This document shows positions 1 through 10,265 of a DNA stretch of 64,000 nucleotides, one piece after another; position 1 is the stretch's first letter, and every line of letters starts with the position of its first letter. This DNA comes from an uncultured Candidatus Poseidoniales archaeon (GTDB lineage: Archaea > Thermoplasmatota > Poseidoniia > Poseidoniales > Thalassarchaeaceae), in contig CACKMK010000005.1 in NCBI GenBank assembly GCA_902601345.1, positions 20,925 through 84,924 on the forward strand. The letters run 5' to 3'. The notes under the pieces are model-generated. The model was not told the origin of the DNA. It ran no database searches and saw only the letters and a list, made by a program, of their open reading frames with translations. Made by a program: the position numbers and the translations under genes.

Positions 1-1
1 T

Positions 2-775
2 TCCCTACAATGGGCTGCAGAGAGGTCTCAGAGAATTTCTGGAGAAGCTCAGGCAAAGATTCTGAGATTGAGGGACATTGACGGTTTTCACAAGGCAAGA
101 AGACACGCATACGGGAGACTTTCCTCAGTAATTGATCAGATTTCGCCCCAAATCATTTGGCTAGGAGATGCCAGGAATATCCTAAGAAAACTGCCCTCAA
201 TCGATCCGAGCGAACCCTGTATCGTGGTAGCTGGCTCTCCCAATGTTGGAAAATCTGCTCTTATCGGGGCACTGTCTAGCGGAGAGCCACAAGTTGCGTC
301 TTACCCATTCACCACCAAGCAGTTGCACGTTGGTCACTTCACGCATCGGAGGAGGGTATACCAAATGGTGGATACCCCGGGACTTCTAGACCGGCCAATG
401 GATGAGAGGAACCAAATTGAGATGCAGGCCATTGCCGCCCTAGAGCACCTAGGAGACGTACTTCTCTTCTTGATAGACAGATCTTCCGAGTCTACTACCC
501 ATATCTCGGAGCAGGAAAGACTCCTGAGGGAGGTGAGAGGTCTTCTCTCCGATAGGCAAGTCCTACTAGTTTCATCCAAGTCCGATATAACCGAAGAAGA
601 AAACTCTGCAGATGACCATAGGATTAGTTCAGTAACAGGGCACGGGCTGGAGTACCTTCGTTCTAATCTGATTGACATTATCGATGCTGACAGGGTGGAA
701 GACCCACTGAAACTTCCAGAGAACTGGCCTAGAGAGGATGAAGGAAGTGGGGACTTCGACCTAGACGTGCCATGA
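2..775 (+). CDS. NOG1-like GTPase (Obg/HflX-type), 5'-truncated by window start
   Basis: Frame open from nt 2 (SLQWAAERSQRISGEAQAKILRLRDIDGFHKARR...). G1 motif AGSPNVGKSAL, G3 VDTPGLLDRP, and NOG1-like 'SYPFTTKQLHVGHF'. The track start at 68 is an internal TTG. Confidence 0.88.
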   Translation, partial: SLQWAAERSQRISGEAQAKILRLRDIDGFHKARRHAYGRLSSVIDQISPQIIWLGDARNILRKLPSIDPSEPCIVVAGSPNVGKSALIGALSSGEPQVASYPFTTKQLHVGHFTHRRRVYQMVDTPGLLDRPMDERNQIEMQAIAALEHLGDVLLFLIDRSSESTTHISEQERLLREVRGLLSDRQVLLVSSKSDITEEENSADDHRISSVTGHGLEYLRSNLIDIIDADRVEDPLKLPENWPREDEGSGDFDLDVP

Positions 776-877
776 GTGGCCGCAGATAACGCAATAGAAG
801 TTGTGACCCCCGTATGAGGCGGATATCCCGGAAACGTCTACCTCCGAACCGCAATTTGGGCACTTCGTCACACGCAT
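761..877 (-). CDS. 38-aa zinc-ribbon microprotein (not in ORF track)
   Basis: Translated by hand: MRVTKCPNCGSEVDVSGISASYGGHNFYCVICGHSWHV*. Two CxxC pairs; overlaps the 3' end of the NOG1-like CDS by 15 bp. Confidence 0.7.
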   Translation of the reverse strand: MRVTKCPNCGSEVDVSGISASYGGHNFYCVICGHSWHV

Positions 878-922
878 ACTCACGCTAATCAGGAGGGGTT
901 ATTCAACGATACTGAATATGGC

Positions 923-1513
923 TTACACTTCGCGACTAAAGCGATTGAGTATGGTTCGAACGGGAAAAGCCATCTCTCCAGCCCCCAATAATAGAAGGGC
1001 AGAGGTCCCAGCTAGAACGATCTCGACGTAATTGTCCAAGTGGATACTCGCGTCCATGTCTACATCCTGCATGGAGAGTCCAGAGCCCTCGTATCCTCCC
1101 GTTACGAATCTGTATTCCCCGGGTTCCAACCTGAACGTCATCAAACCACCATTATCTGGTCCTCCTACTATGAGATACTTCCTTATCTCCTCCTCTGTAC
1201 AAGGGGTAAGTCGTGTGGACGAATCTGGAGGACACTCTTCGGCTGCAGATGCTTCTACCACTCCCAACCATCCTCTTTCAGGCTCTTCCCATTCTATCTC
1301 CAATGTAATATCAAGTAGGGCGAATGCTGTTGGAACTTCCATGTCCTCCAGATTCATCGCCACATTGCACCCCTCATCTCCGTCGGAACAAGGAACAATT
1401 GGTGCCTCGCTACTTGTAGTCGGAGCTTGGTATCCAATTAGACTTAGAACCACGATCAAGGCGCACAATAATCCAAACAACATTGGCAGCAGAGAGAGGA
1501 TTCTGACCATCAT
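923..1513 (-). CDS. Hypothetical membrane-anchored protein (N-terminal and C-terminal hydrophobic segments)
   Basis: 196 aa. N-term ILSLLPMLFGLLCALIVVLSLIG, C-term VEIVLAGTSALLLLGAG. Collinear with the following minus-strand genes. Confidence 0.65.
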   Translation of the reverse strand: MMVRILSLLPMLFGLLCALIVVLSLIGYQAPTTSSEAPIVPCSDGDEGCNVAMNLEDMEVPTAFALLDITLEIEWEEPERGWLGVVEASAAEECPPDSSTRLTPCTEEEIRKYLIVGGPDNGGLMTFRLEPGEYRFVTGGYEGSGLSMQDVDMDASIHLDNYVEIVLAGTSALLLLGAGEMAFPVRTILNRFSREV

Positions 1514-1541
1514 GGCAACTTGACTCCTAAATCTCCACTGT

Positions 1542-1850
1542 TCAACCTGATGCCCCCATGTATATCTGAACTACTAGCATTCCCACGAAAACAACAATGC
1601 CGAGATACATGATGAATGAGAAACGCTTCCTCGATTTCTCCCTCCTTTCATATATCCTAGCGCAGCCATCATCCCCACATATAGGGGGGTCGCTTTCCAA
1701 AGAAATTGGTTTCCAGCAAACTGAGCAATGTCTATGTGAATCCACGCTGACTCTGGATGATGACCGTTTCTTCCTCTGGGTCGCAGCAGAATGGGCCTGT
1801 TTCGCTGTCCTCTGTGCGGCTTTCAGTATTGTATCCTTTCTACTAGCCAT
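1542..1850 (-). CDS. DUF2116-like protein (zinc ribbon plus single TM helix)
   Basis: CSVCWKPISLESDPPICGDDGCARIYERREKSRKR followed by the TM FIMYLGIVVFVGMLVVQIYMG. Confidence 0.75.
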   Translation of the reverse strand: MASRKDTILKAAQRTAKQAHSAATQRKKRSSSRVSVDSHRHCSVCWKPISLESDPPICGDDGCARIYERREKSRKRFSFIMYLGIVVFVGMLVVQIYMGASG

Positions 1851-2551
1851 TATGGAGTCACCATCGTCCCTTCGAAATATTCCCCATTTATGGAGGATGA
1901 TATTCTTCGAGGTTCCCTTCCATCGAGGACATCTAGGGGGAGTCCATTTGCTCTAGCCTCCCCAACTCCAACAGGGTCAACAACCTTCGAAGAACCCGCA
2001 TCTGCATGATCAGGCGGACCTACGATTTCTTGTAATTCATCCAGGGTCAACCTGTCAAACGATTCTGCATCCGGATTTTCCCTCGGGTCTTCAGAGTGAA
2101 CCTTCGCAACATTCGTCGCAATTATGCACTTGTCGGCTCTGTATTGTATTGCCAATCTGATTGCTACTGCATCAGTGGTATGGCCTGGAACCGTCCCCCC
2201 CATTACAATTACTGGAAAGTCTGACAATTCATCAACTGCCTCATCGATGCTTTTCGGAATATTCTCTGAAACTTCGACCCCTCCTTCTGCAATAGCCTCT
2301 CTGACTATTGTTGCATTCAGCCTAGTAGCTGCAATTCCTATTCTATCAAGATGGGATAAGTCGTGGATTACCGGTCTAGCCAAATCTATGCCTTCCCGTG
2401 CAGGAGCCCCCCCTCCAACTACTAATGCTAGTTTAATGCCTGAACTTACGCTATTCTTCACCACTCCAACCATATCTTCCAGCCATTTGTGACGCTCCTC
2501 CACTTCCGGTCTCAAGAGACTCCCGCCAAGAGCAACAACAACCGTCGCCAT
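1850..2551 (-). CDS. pyrH: Archaeal-type UMP kinase (amino acid kinase family)
   Basis: VVVALGGSLLRPE, LVVGGGAPAREGIDLAR, VMGGTVPGHTTDAVAIRLA, CIIATNVAKVHSEDPRENPDAE. Confidence 0.88.
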   Translation of the reverse strand: MATVVVALGGSLLRPEVEERHKWLEDMVGVVKNSVSSGIKLALVVGGGAPAREGIDLARPVIHDLSHLDRIGIAATRLNATIVREAIAEGGVEVSENIPKSIDEAVDELSDFPVIVMGGTVPGHTTDAVAIRLAIQYRADKCIIATNVAKVHSEDPRENPDAESFDRLTLDELQEIVGPPDHADAGSSKVVDPVGVGEARANGLPLDVLDGREPRRISSSINGEYFEGTMVTP

Positions 2552-2647
2552 CGTCCATAGGTTGGCACCTTGCCTTTCAATACGTATGCTCTTGTAGCGC
2601 TGAAGGGTTGAAATGCCGCCCTTCGCGGCTGAACACGGAGGAGGAGC

Positions 2648-3895
2648 ATGTCCGAGGATCTGGAACTACAACAGCGCCGACTAAGGCTGAAGAAGAGCCT
2701 CAAGGAACTGTCTGATATGAAAGGCATGGGGACAGAACTAGTCACGGTAGTCATCCCTCCTGAGAAGATGATTAGCGATGTTCGGCATCAACTAGGAAAC
2801 GAGATGGGCCAGGCTGCTAATATCAAGTCAAAATCAACGAAGAAACATGTCACGGACGCCTTGGAATCCGCTATTTCCTCACTCAACAGGTACAAAACCC
2901 CGGGCGAAGGGGGGATTGCAATTTTCGTTGGACACGTCATCGTGGGAAATAATAAGACAAAATTGACATCAACAGTAATCGACAATCCGCCTGAGCCTTT
3001 TTCATCATTCAGGTATAGATGCGACTCAACCTTCGAGATCAGCCAATTAGAAGAGATGCTAATCGATCGCACTTCCTACGGATTATTCGTAATTGACAGG
3101 TCCGAGGCCGCCTATGGGCTGGCATCCGGGAAAAGGCTGCATTTCCAGGAGCACATCACATCCCTAGTCCCATCAAAACACGGGAGAGGTGGCCAGTCTG
3201 CCCAGAGATTCGAGCGCCTTATCGAAGAAGCCGCTCATAACTTCTTCAAGAAAGCCACAGAGAGAGCATGCAATTACTGGCTTCCCATGGTAAATGACCT
3301 GAAGGGAATAATCATTGGTGGTCCGGGAGCAACAAAGGACTTCGTCGTGAAGAATGACTATTTCCACCACGAAATAAAGAAACTCATAGCAGAGCCTTTC
3401 TTCGATGTAGGTTACTCCAATGAAAGCGGATTGAGGGAATTGGTCCAACGCGCCGGCTCTACTATGGATCAGATCGAGTTAGATGTTGAGAGAACTATAG
3501 TTGATAGGTTCCTGCAAGAGGTGATGCAGGCAAATCCAAAGGCAACATATGGGGAAGTGATGATCCGCTCAGCACTAGACCAAGGAGCAGTAGAGACTCT
3601 TTTGATATCTGAGGCAGTTACAATGAGAAGGGTACAATGGATTTGTAAAGATTGCAAGAATACTTGGAAAACATCACATGACAAATCCTCCGCACCACCT
3701 AATTGCCCGGAATGTGGATCGGACAAGGTCTTCGAAGACGAGGAAAATTCGATGGAATTGATAGATGAACTTACAGTTTTGGCCGGTCACACCTCGGCAA
3801 AGGTGCGAATAATTTCCTTGGATACCGAAGAAGGGGCCACTCTGAATACTGCATTCGGAGGCATAGCGGCTCTTCTGAGGTATGCTATTTCTTGA
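2648..3895 (+). CDS. prf1: Peptide chain release factor aRF1
   Basis: NIKS motif (AANIKSKSTK), GGQ motif (KHGRGGQSAQRFERL), and C-terminal zinc-binding CKDC...CPEC. Confidence 0.95.
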   Translation: MSEDLELQQRRLRLKKSLKELSDMKGMGTELVTVVIPPEKMISDVRHQLGNEMGQAANIKSKSTKKHVTDALESAISSLNRYKTPGEGGIAIFVGHVIVGNNKTKLTSTVIDNPPEPFSSFRYRCDSTFEISQLEEMLIDRTSYGLFVIDRSEAAYGLASGKRLHFQEHITSLVPSKHGRGGQSAQRFERLIEEAAHNFFKKATERACNYWLPMVNDLKGIIIGGPGATKDFVVKNDYFHHEIKKLIAEPFFDVGYSNESGLRELVQRAGSTMDQIELDVERTIVDRFLQEVMQANPKATYGEVMIRSALDQGAVETLLISEAVTMRRVQWICKDCKNTWKTSHDKSSAPPNCPECGSDKVFEDEENSMELIDELTVLAGHTSAKVRIISLDTEEGATLNTAFGGIAALLRYAIS

Positions 3896-5667
3896 GGTGG
3901 TTCGGATTAAGGAATTGATAAACCAACTAAAACCCTCATTCTCCAATGCCATGAATTCACTGGACGTACCAGAATCAACATGGCTGCCCCTTCTAGGAAA
4001 GGCAACTGTGGAGGATCATGGGGATGTGGCTCTTCCTTGCCACTCTTTGGCCGGAATTATGAAAAAGGCACCTCAGGAAATTGCTGAACAGATTTCCGAA
4101 CTTGTAGCATCCGACTTGAAATCATTCGCCACCGTTTCATCTATGAGCGGATTTGTTAATATTACAGCCAAGCCAGAATGGCTGTCGAAGCGAATATCGA
4201 TACTACTCGGGGATACTAGGCTCGGAGTTAGCGTTGATGAGAAGAAAACCTTCGTCGTGGACTACTCCGCTCCGAATGTCGCCAAAGAGATGCATGTGGG
4301 ACATCTTAGATCAACTGTTATCGGAGACACGATTGTAAGGATGCTGGAATTCAAGGGGCATACTGTAATTAGAGAGAATCATGTTGGTGACTGGGGTACT
4401 CCATTCGGCATGTTGATTGAGCATCTCCTAGATTTAGGGGAAGACCGCGCTGCAAACGAATTAGGAGTAGGAGACCTGGATTCCTTCTACAAGCAGGCCA
4501 GATCAAAGTTCGTCTCCGATGAAGAATTCGCTAACCGTTCCAGGAGCCGTGTAGTAATGCTACAGGGAGGGGATGCAGAGACGCTCCGTTTGTGGCGCAT
4601 TCTAGTGGACGAGTCAATGAGGTACTTCAACGAAGTTTACTCAATGCTCGGAGTAATGCTTACCGACGACGATATCAGAGGCGAGTCCAGCTATCAAAAA
4701 CTGCTACCGGAGGTGGTTGAGAGACTCAGAGAATCCGGAGACCTCGAGAAGAGCGATGGTGCTGATGTCGTTTTCCCGGGCGGCTGGGTTAATCGAGACG
4801 GAGAACCCCTTCCAATGATAATTAGGAAGGCAGATGGTGGTTACAACTACAGTACTTCAGATCTGGCATGCATAATAGACAGAGTTGAGAGACTAGGCAG
4901 TGATGGATTCCTGTATGTTGTCGGGACTCCACAGAAACAGCATTTCGAGATGGTATTCCAAGTAGCAAAGAAAGCTGGTTTCATGAGTAACAATCACCAA
5001 GCAGTACACGTAAACTTCGGATCTGTTTTGGATACTGACGGAAAGGTTCTGAAGAGTAGAGAGGGCGAGGTGATAAAGCTCCACGACCTTCTCAAAGAAG
5101 CAATAAGGCGTGCCGAGCAGTCTATAGATGACAAGAATCCAGATTTAGCAGGCAAGGAAAGGGAAGAAGTCGCTAGAGCGGTGGGAATCGGCGCTGTGAA
5201 GTATGCCGACCTATCAACTGAGAGGACCAAAGATTACGTTTTCGACTGGGAGAAGATGCTATCATTCGAGGGAAATACTGCTCCATATCTTCAATACGCA
5301 TACGCCAGAATATCCAGTATCTTCAGAAAGTGGGGGGGGCGATAGGGAATCTCTTACAACGAACTTCGAATCTCTGATGGAAAGCGAAATTAGCACCCTT
5401 AGGAGTGAAGAAATTTTACTTTCTAGAAGACTAGTGGAGTTCCCTTCGATTTTAGATGACTCGGTTTCAACTTTTAGCCCCCATAAGCTCTGCAAGCACC
5501 TGCACTCAATAGCATCCTCTTTTGCCTCCTTTTACGAGAATTGCGGAATACTCAAGGAGGATAATGAGATAATTTCTCAGAGACGTCTTGCTCTGTGTGA
5601 AGTCACCTCTAGAGAACTGAAACTGGGCTTGGAAATGATGGGAATCAATGTTCCAGAGAGAATGTGA
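3882..5667 (+). CDS. argS: Arginyl-tRNA synthetase, split by an apparent +1 G in a G8 run at 5332-5339
   Basis: Class I signature SAPNVAKEMHVGHLRS. ORF 3882..5345 ends in IFRKWGGR*. The adjacent frame (within ORF 5203..5667) carries the DALR-like anticodon-binding tail DRESLTTNFESLMESEISTLRSEEILLSRRL... Deleting one G gives a continuous IFRKWGGDRESL. Confidence 0.9.
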
Positions 5668-5706
5668 ATCCAGGCATGTTCAAATTATACACCCCATAGC
5701 CCCAAC

Positions 5707-6171
5707 ATGGTAAAAGTAGGCGATATGGCGCCCGATTTCACTCTGAAGAATACCTCTAAGGAAGCAGTAAGACTATCTGAACATCATGGAAAGACCGTGA
5801 TTCTAGCATTTTATCCTGGAGCCTTTACCGGAGTTTGTGACCAAGAGATGTGTTCCTTCCAGGAAAATCTTGCCAAACTAAACGGTTGCAATGCGACTGT
5901 ATTGGGGATAAGTGTCGACTCCCCATGGGCTAATGCGGAGTTCTCTAGAAGATACAACCTAGAATTCGAACTTCTATCGGATTTGGATAGAGTCGTTGTG
6001 GAGGCATATGATGCAAAATTCATCGGATTAGGAGGCATTGAGGGCTACGTCAGCGCCAATCGAGTGGTCATAATTATCGATAGTGAGGGGACGGTTCAGT
6101 ATCGTTGGGTAGCTGAAAACCCAGGAGTTGAGCCTGATTACGAAGAGATTGTCTCTTTCTGCTCCGCTTAG
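5707..6171 (+). CDS. Peroxiredoxin (AhpC/TSA family)
   Basis: GDMAPDFTLKN and the active-site region FYPGAFTGVCDQEMCSFQ. Confidence 0.92.
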   Translation: MVKVGDMAPDFTLKNTSKEAVRLSEHHGKTVILAFYPGAFTGVCDQEMCSFQENLAKLNGCNATVLGISVDSPWANAEFSRRYNLEFELLSDLDRVVVEAYDAKFIGLGGIEGYVSANRVVIIIDSEGTVQYRWVAENPGVEPDYEEIVSFCSA

Positions 6172-7721
6172 CTCCACGCTAGATGCCTAACTAGTGACCC
6201 ATAGATAATCCCAGACACAGCTAAGCTCTCTTCGTTGAATCTGTCCATGTTATCCAGGTAGGTGTGGTACTCCAACGATCCAGAACCATAGCAGAGCATC
6301 GCTTTCCCAAACTCGCCCTCCTCTTGATGCACTTCGTAAACGAATGGGGCATGATCTGAATTGTAGGGCATCTGCTCTGATTCTAGTTCTCTCACCGTAA
6401 TGCCATACTTTTCGTAAAGCTCTGGGTAGGAAGATGAGAACTCCTCCACTAGGCCTTTGATATGACGAACATCAGTTTTGCTATTGCCTTGTAGGACAAC
6501 CCCTGAGTTCCTCTCTGCATCAACGTGGTTCATATCGAGATTGATGTACAATCTGAGGTTTTTAGCGAGGTCATCCCTATGCTTGTCCACCCACTCCTTA
6601 GAACCCCACAGGCCTTCTTCTTCGCCACCCCAAGTGCAGAAATACACCGTCATCTTCGGGTCACCGAGTTCAGAATGAAGAATTCCGAATTGCCTGGCTA
6701 TCTCCATCACAGTTGCTGTTCCTGCGGTGTTGTCCACTGCTCCCTGGCCATTATACACCGTGTCGTGATGAGCGCCGATTACAATCAATTGGTCAGTCTC
6801 CCCCTCTAGGATTCCGCAGGGAACATGTATGTTCCCATTGTTCTGGTTGTCCACGTCGACTTGGAATCCAAGCATGCCGCCAGAATTTACAACCTTCTCT
6901 GAAATCTGCTCCCCGACGCTTCTAGATACCATCACGAAGCCAATATCGTAGGGCCTCTCCTCGAACTGAGTAATATCCAGCGATTTCGAGTAGGGGATGC
7001 AATCTCCGGCAACCAAATCGTCGCAGTTCTGCCTAGAATTTACAGTGATCAATCCTCTGAGGCCGTTTTCCTGAGCTCTCTTCATCAAGACCGTGTTGCT
7101 TTCCGTTCCAGCCTGCCCGCCCTCCCCATCACGAAGCCATACTATGCCGACCCCATTGCTTGCGACGTCCCAGTCCTCAGATTCATTCCCCATTCCGAGA
7201 TCTACGACCTCAACATTACTGCTGGCAGGAATATCTACGCTTCCGCTGTACCCCTGAACAACGAAGTCCACGGTATGCTGGAAGTTCGTCTCTTCTCGAT
7301 TAATATCTGCAACCGTACAGGGAGTGGGCCCCCCGAAAACCCCTCCAAGGGTACCAGAGTTACAAATCATTAGTTCGAATGAATTTCCCATGTAGTACAA
7401 CGGGACCTCAAACTCCTCAAGAGTGGAAGGAAGCCCGCTGTTTGAGAAGTTGGTCTTGATAGATTGAGCGGCGTTCTCCTCTTCGACAGTACCTGAAAGC
7501 CTCCCTCCCCAGACTGGATCTCCTAGATTCACGAGTCCCTGGGCATAGTCTCTGGTTTGGTTTGAGTCAAAGCCGATAAGTTCGTATTCAGTGTCCCCGG
7601 CAACCCAGTTCGAAATCTCTTCTCCATACAATAGCCCGCCTCCTGCGGTCCCGAGGACTAACATTCCAGCAACCAGGACTGTTGATGACGGCCTGTTGAA
7701 ACTTCTCAGCCATTCGTTCAT
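6168..7721 (-). CDS. Secreted/membrane-anchored M28 family metallopeptidase with PA-like domain
   Basis: N-term TM (STVLVAGMLVLGTAGGGLLYG). Zinc ligand motifs GAHHDTVYNGQGAVDNTAGTA, WGGEEEGLWGS and YNSDHAPF. Confidence 0.9.
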   Translation of the reverse strand: MNEWLRSFNRPSSTVLVAGMLVLGTAGGGLLYGEEISNWVAGDTEYELIGFDSNQTRDYAQGLVNLGDPVWGGRLSGTVEEENAAQSIKTNFSNSGLPSTLEEFEVPLYYMGNSFELMICNSGTLGGVFGGPTPCTVADINREETNFQHTVDFVVQGYSGSVDIPASSNVEVVDLGMGNESEDWDVASNGVGIVWLRDGEGGQAGTESNTVLMKRAQENGLRGLITVNSRQNCDDLVAGDCIPYSKSLDITQFEERPYDIGFVMVSRSVGEQISEKVVNSGGMLGFQVDVDNQNNGNIHVPCGILEGETDQLIVIGAHHDTVYNGQGAVDNTAGTATVMEIARQFGILHSELGDPKMTVYFCTWGGEEEGLWGSKEWVDKHRDDLAKNLRLYINLDMNHVDAERNSGVVLQGNSKTDVRHIKGLVEEFSSSYPELYEKYGITVRELESEQMPYNSDHAPFVYEVHQEEGEFGKAMLCYGSGSLEYHTYLDNMDRFNEESLAVSGIIYGSLVRHLAWS

Positions 7722-7785
7722 GATATCTGGTACTCAGTACTTTCCAACACTATTGAACCCATTCCAATATAGTACGTGGCAGGAG

Positions 7786-8367
7786 TCAGTCTTCCAACGG
7801 GACCTCTTCTCCCGACCATCTTCTACCGATGGAGTGATCAATATCCAATTGGTCTAGAATCCTAGCCACAACGAAGTCAACCAGATCATCGATACTTTCA
7901 GGAGAGTTGTAGAATCCAGGGCTAGCAGGCAAGATTACGGCCCCCCATTCAGACAGATTGAACATCGCCTTGAGATGAGGGGTTGAGTACGGCGCTTCTC
8001 TTGGGACAATTATCAATTTCCTCCTCTCCTTCATAGCCACCAGTGCGCTCCTGGTTGCAAGGTTATCACTAATCCCGGCCGCGATTTTACCTATTGTGGT
8101 GCCACTTGCAGGGCAGACGACATAGGCATCGAATCTAGCGGAACCAGAAGCGGATTTTGCGGCAAGATTGCCATTGTCCTCTAGTATGACTCCGTCCATA
8201 GATGCCAACTCACTAGGAGTCATAGAACACTCCAGATCGAGGTTAATTGCACCAGTGCCGGTCACAATTAGCCTCACGGACCACTTGTGTTCAACTAAGG
8301 CTTCTATGAGTCTCACGCAGTACTTCGCTCCGGACGCTCCGGTAAGTGCCACAACCACCTCGGGCAT
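7786..8367 (-). CDS. ubiX: UbiX-like flavin prenyltransferase
   Basis: MPEVVVALTGASGAKYCVRLIEAL, CPASGTTIGKIAAGISDNLATRSALVAMKERRKLIIVPREAPYSTPHLKAM. The track ORF starts upstream at 8391; ATG at 8367 fits the family N-terminus. Confidence 0.9.
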   Translation of the reverse strand: MPEVVVALTGASGAKYCVRLIEALVEHKWSVRLIVTGTGAINLDLECSMTPSELASMDGVILEDNGNLAAKSASGSARFDAYVVCPASGTTIGKIAAGISDNLATRSALVAMKERRKLIIVPREAPYSTPHLKAMFNLSEWGAVILPASPGFYNSPESIDDLVDFVVARILDQLDIDHSIGRRWSGEEVPLED

Positions 8368-8412
8368 ACACTCGGGTATGCCACCCTCCATTCAATGGTT
8401 TGCTTTCTATAA

Positions 8413-9624
8413 TCAGAGAGATCTACTCAGACATTCTGCTAGGAACTCGTACTCTTCCAAGTGATTGTAAAGCTGTGCAGATATTCTGATGTACCTCTTG
8501 TTGTGATGCCTCCATGGGAAAACGGGAACTTGGATTCCGAATTCATCTAGCAGAAAGTTGTGATAAGGATCCCCCTCCAGACTCATTGGCCCCACATTCC
8601 CTTCACCCGGCATCTCAACGGCTGCAATGGAGGACACCATTGAGTCCGGTACAGGCGGACTAGTACCTAATGCTCCGCATAGAATCTTCCTCCCTTGTAT
8701 GGCGAGTGCCCTGTTATTCTCCATTATTTCCTTCCAACCCCCATCTAATAGGCTCCCAAGGAATTCTATTGCGTGGGGAATGCAGAGCCAGGCAGTAGGA
8801 TCTTGCGTTCCCGGCCATCCGAACTCATACTCGAATTTCTCCTGATCTGTGCCCTCGAAGCTGTGTCCATGGCTGATACTTAACGGCCTTACCAGACCTT
8901 TCCTATCTTCTCTTATGTGTAGAAATGCAGAGCCCTTTGGGGTGCATATCCATTTGTGGCAGTTTCCAGTGCAATATGCTGCATCCATTGCAATCAGATC
9001 AAGCGGGACTATGCCAGGACCGTGTGCAGCATCCAGGAGCACGTCAACGCCGGCTCCCTGTATATCCCGTACCAGTTTCTCGAATGGCATTCTAAGTCCA
9101 GTCGCGCTCGTTACCGTATCAATCATCGCGAGAACGGTCTTTCCGGTTACTTTGGCCATAATCAAATCGAGTACCTCTTCCTCGTCCCTTACTCTGAACG
9201 GAATATCCACCACGACGGTTTTTGCGTCCGACCTTTGAGTTACGAAGTCAACAGCATTCCAACAAGCTTGGTAGCTGTGATTGGTAACGATAATCTCGTC
9301 ACCCGGCTTCAAATCCAGGCTCCTCAGGACTGTGTTTACACCTTCTGTCGTATTTTTTACGAATACAAGACCTCCCGGATCAGCGTTGATGAATTCCGAT
9401 AGTTTACCCACGGCCCCCCTCATCAGTGGGATGTAATCTCTCTCAAAGAATCTAACCGGGTCACTCTCGATTAGGTTCCTAAGTCTGCTCTGCTCCTCTA
9501 GGACAGATACTGGAGTCGCTCCGAAAGAACCGTGGTTTAGGAAGCAGGTTTCGGGATCAAGAATCCAGTGTCTAGCTAAATCGCCCCTTTTGGGTCTGGT
9601 CAAATTACCATCTCCGGAGACCAC
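8413..9624 (-). CDS. PLP-dependent class V aminotransferase, isopenicillin-N-epimerase-like
   Basis: HWILDPETCFLNHGSFGATP, DAAHGPG, PLP lysine context AAYCTGNCHKWICTPKGSAFLH. Confidence 0.85.
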   Translation of the reverse strand: MVSGDGNLTRPKRGDLARHWILDPETCFLNHGSFGATPVSVLEEQSRLRNLIESDPVRFFERDYIPLMRGAVGKLSEFINADPGGLVFVKNTTEGVNTVLRSLDLKPGDEIIVTNHSYQACWNAVDFVTQRSDAKTVVVDIPFRVRDEEEVLDLIMAKVTGKTVLAMIDTVTSATGLRMPFEKLVRDIQGAGVDVLLDAAHGPGIVPLDLIAMDAAYCTGNCHKWICTPKGSAFLHIREDRKGLVRPLSISHGHSFEGTDQEKFEYEFGWPGTQDPTAWLCIPHAIEFLGSLLDGGWKEIMENNRALAIQGRKILCGALGTSPPVPDSMVSSIAAVEMPGEGNVGPMSLEGDPYHNFLLDEFGIQVPVFPWRHHNKRYIRISAQLYNHLEEYEFLAECLSRSL

Positions 9625-10265
9625 TCAACAGGTTCCATGGGGGTCCTGCCGAGAATCTCTTCACAGGTCTCGATAAGACAACTCTCAATCTTGTTTATGT
9701 CTATGTCGTATCCTAACTTTGACAGACTAGTGTGCTTTCCTGCTGGAATCCCGCAGCATTCTATCCCCTCAACTCGATCCTCCGGGGTATCGATGTTTAT
9801 TGACATTCCATGCCTGCTAACCCAGTGGAGGAAAGACAGCCCGATCGAGCAAACCTTGTGGCCGTCAACCCAGGCTCCCTGCATCTCTGGGTCTTTGTAG
9901 GAAGTTATCCCACACTCCTTTAGCGCCTCTATCGCCCAATCCTCTAGGCTTCCTATCACTCCTCTTACGCTCTGCTCTTGGACTTTCCACTTTATGATCG
10001 GATAAACGACTAGTTGCCCCGGTCCGTGCCAGGTCACCCCTCCCCCCCTATCGGTCTCAGTAGTTGGATAGCCTTCAATCGAGACCTCTTCTCTAACAGC
10101 CTTTGGGCCGATAGTAACTACTTCTGGATGCTGAACAAAGATCAGCGTGTCTTCTATTTCCCCTGCAATCCTCTTCTTTTGGAGGTCCTTCATCAACTCA
10201 AAAATTATGTGGTATTCCACGACTCCACACCTTAGTACGGCGACTCTTCCCATCAGAAACCTCAA
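9600..10265 (-). CDS. lipB: Octanoyl-ACP:protein octanoyltransferase
   Basis: QHPEVVTIGPKA, TDRGGGVTWHGPGQLVVYPII, GAWVDGHKVCSIGL, HGMSINIDTP. Next to lpd in a lipoate-dependent complex operon. Confidence 0.9.
   Translation of the reverse strand: MRFLMGRVAVLRCGVVEYHIIFELMKDLQKKRIAGEIEDTLIFVQHPEVVTIGPKAVREEVSIEGYPTTETDRGGGVTWHGPGQLVVYPIIKWKVQEQSVRGVIGSLEDWAIEALKECGITSYKDPEMQGAWVDGHKVCSIGLSFLHWVSRHGMSINIDTPEDRVEGIECCGIPAGKHTSLSKLGYDIDINKIESCLIETCEEILGRTPMEPVEWSPEMVI

Noticed and set aside
5332-5339. Programmed ribosomal frameshifting as the default explanation of argS/lipA
   Set aside because: Two conserved genes with the same one-G excess in homopolymers is more simply an indel error or slippage; no supporting conserved slippery/structure element identified.
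5203-5667. Separate 154-aa gene after argS
   Set aside because: Its first ~45 aa overlap argS out of frame; the rest is the missing ArgS C-terminal domain, so this is a frameshift fragment.
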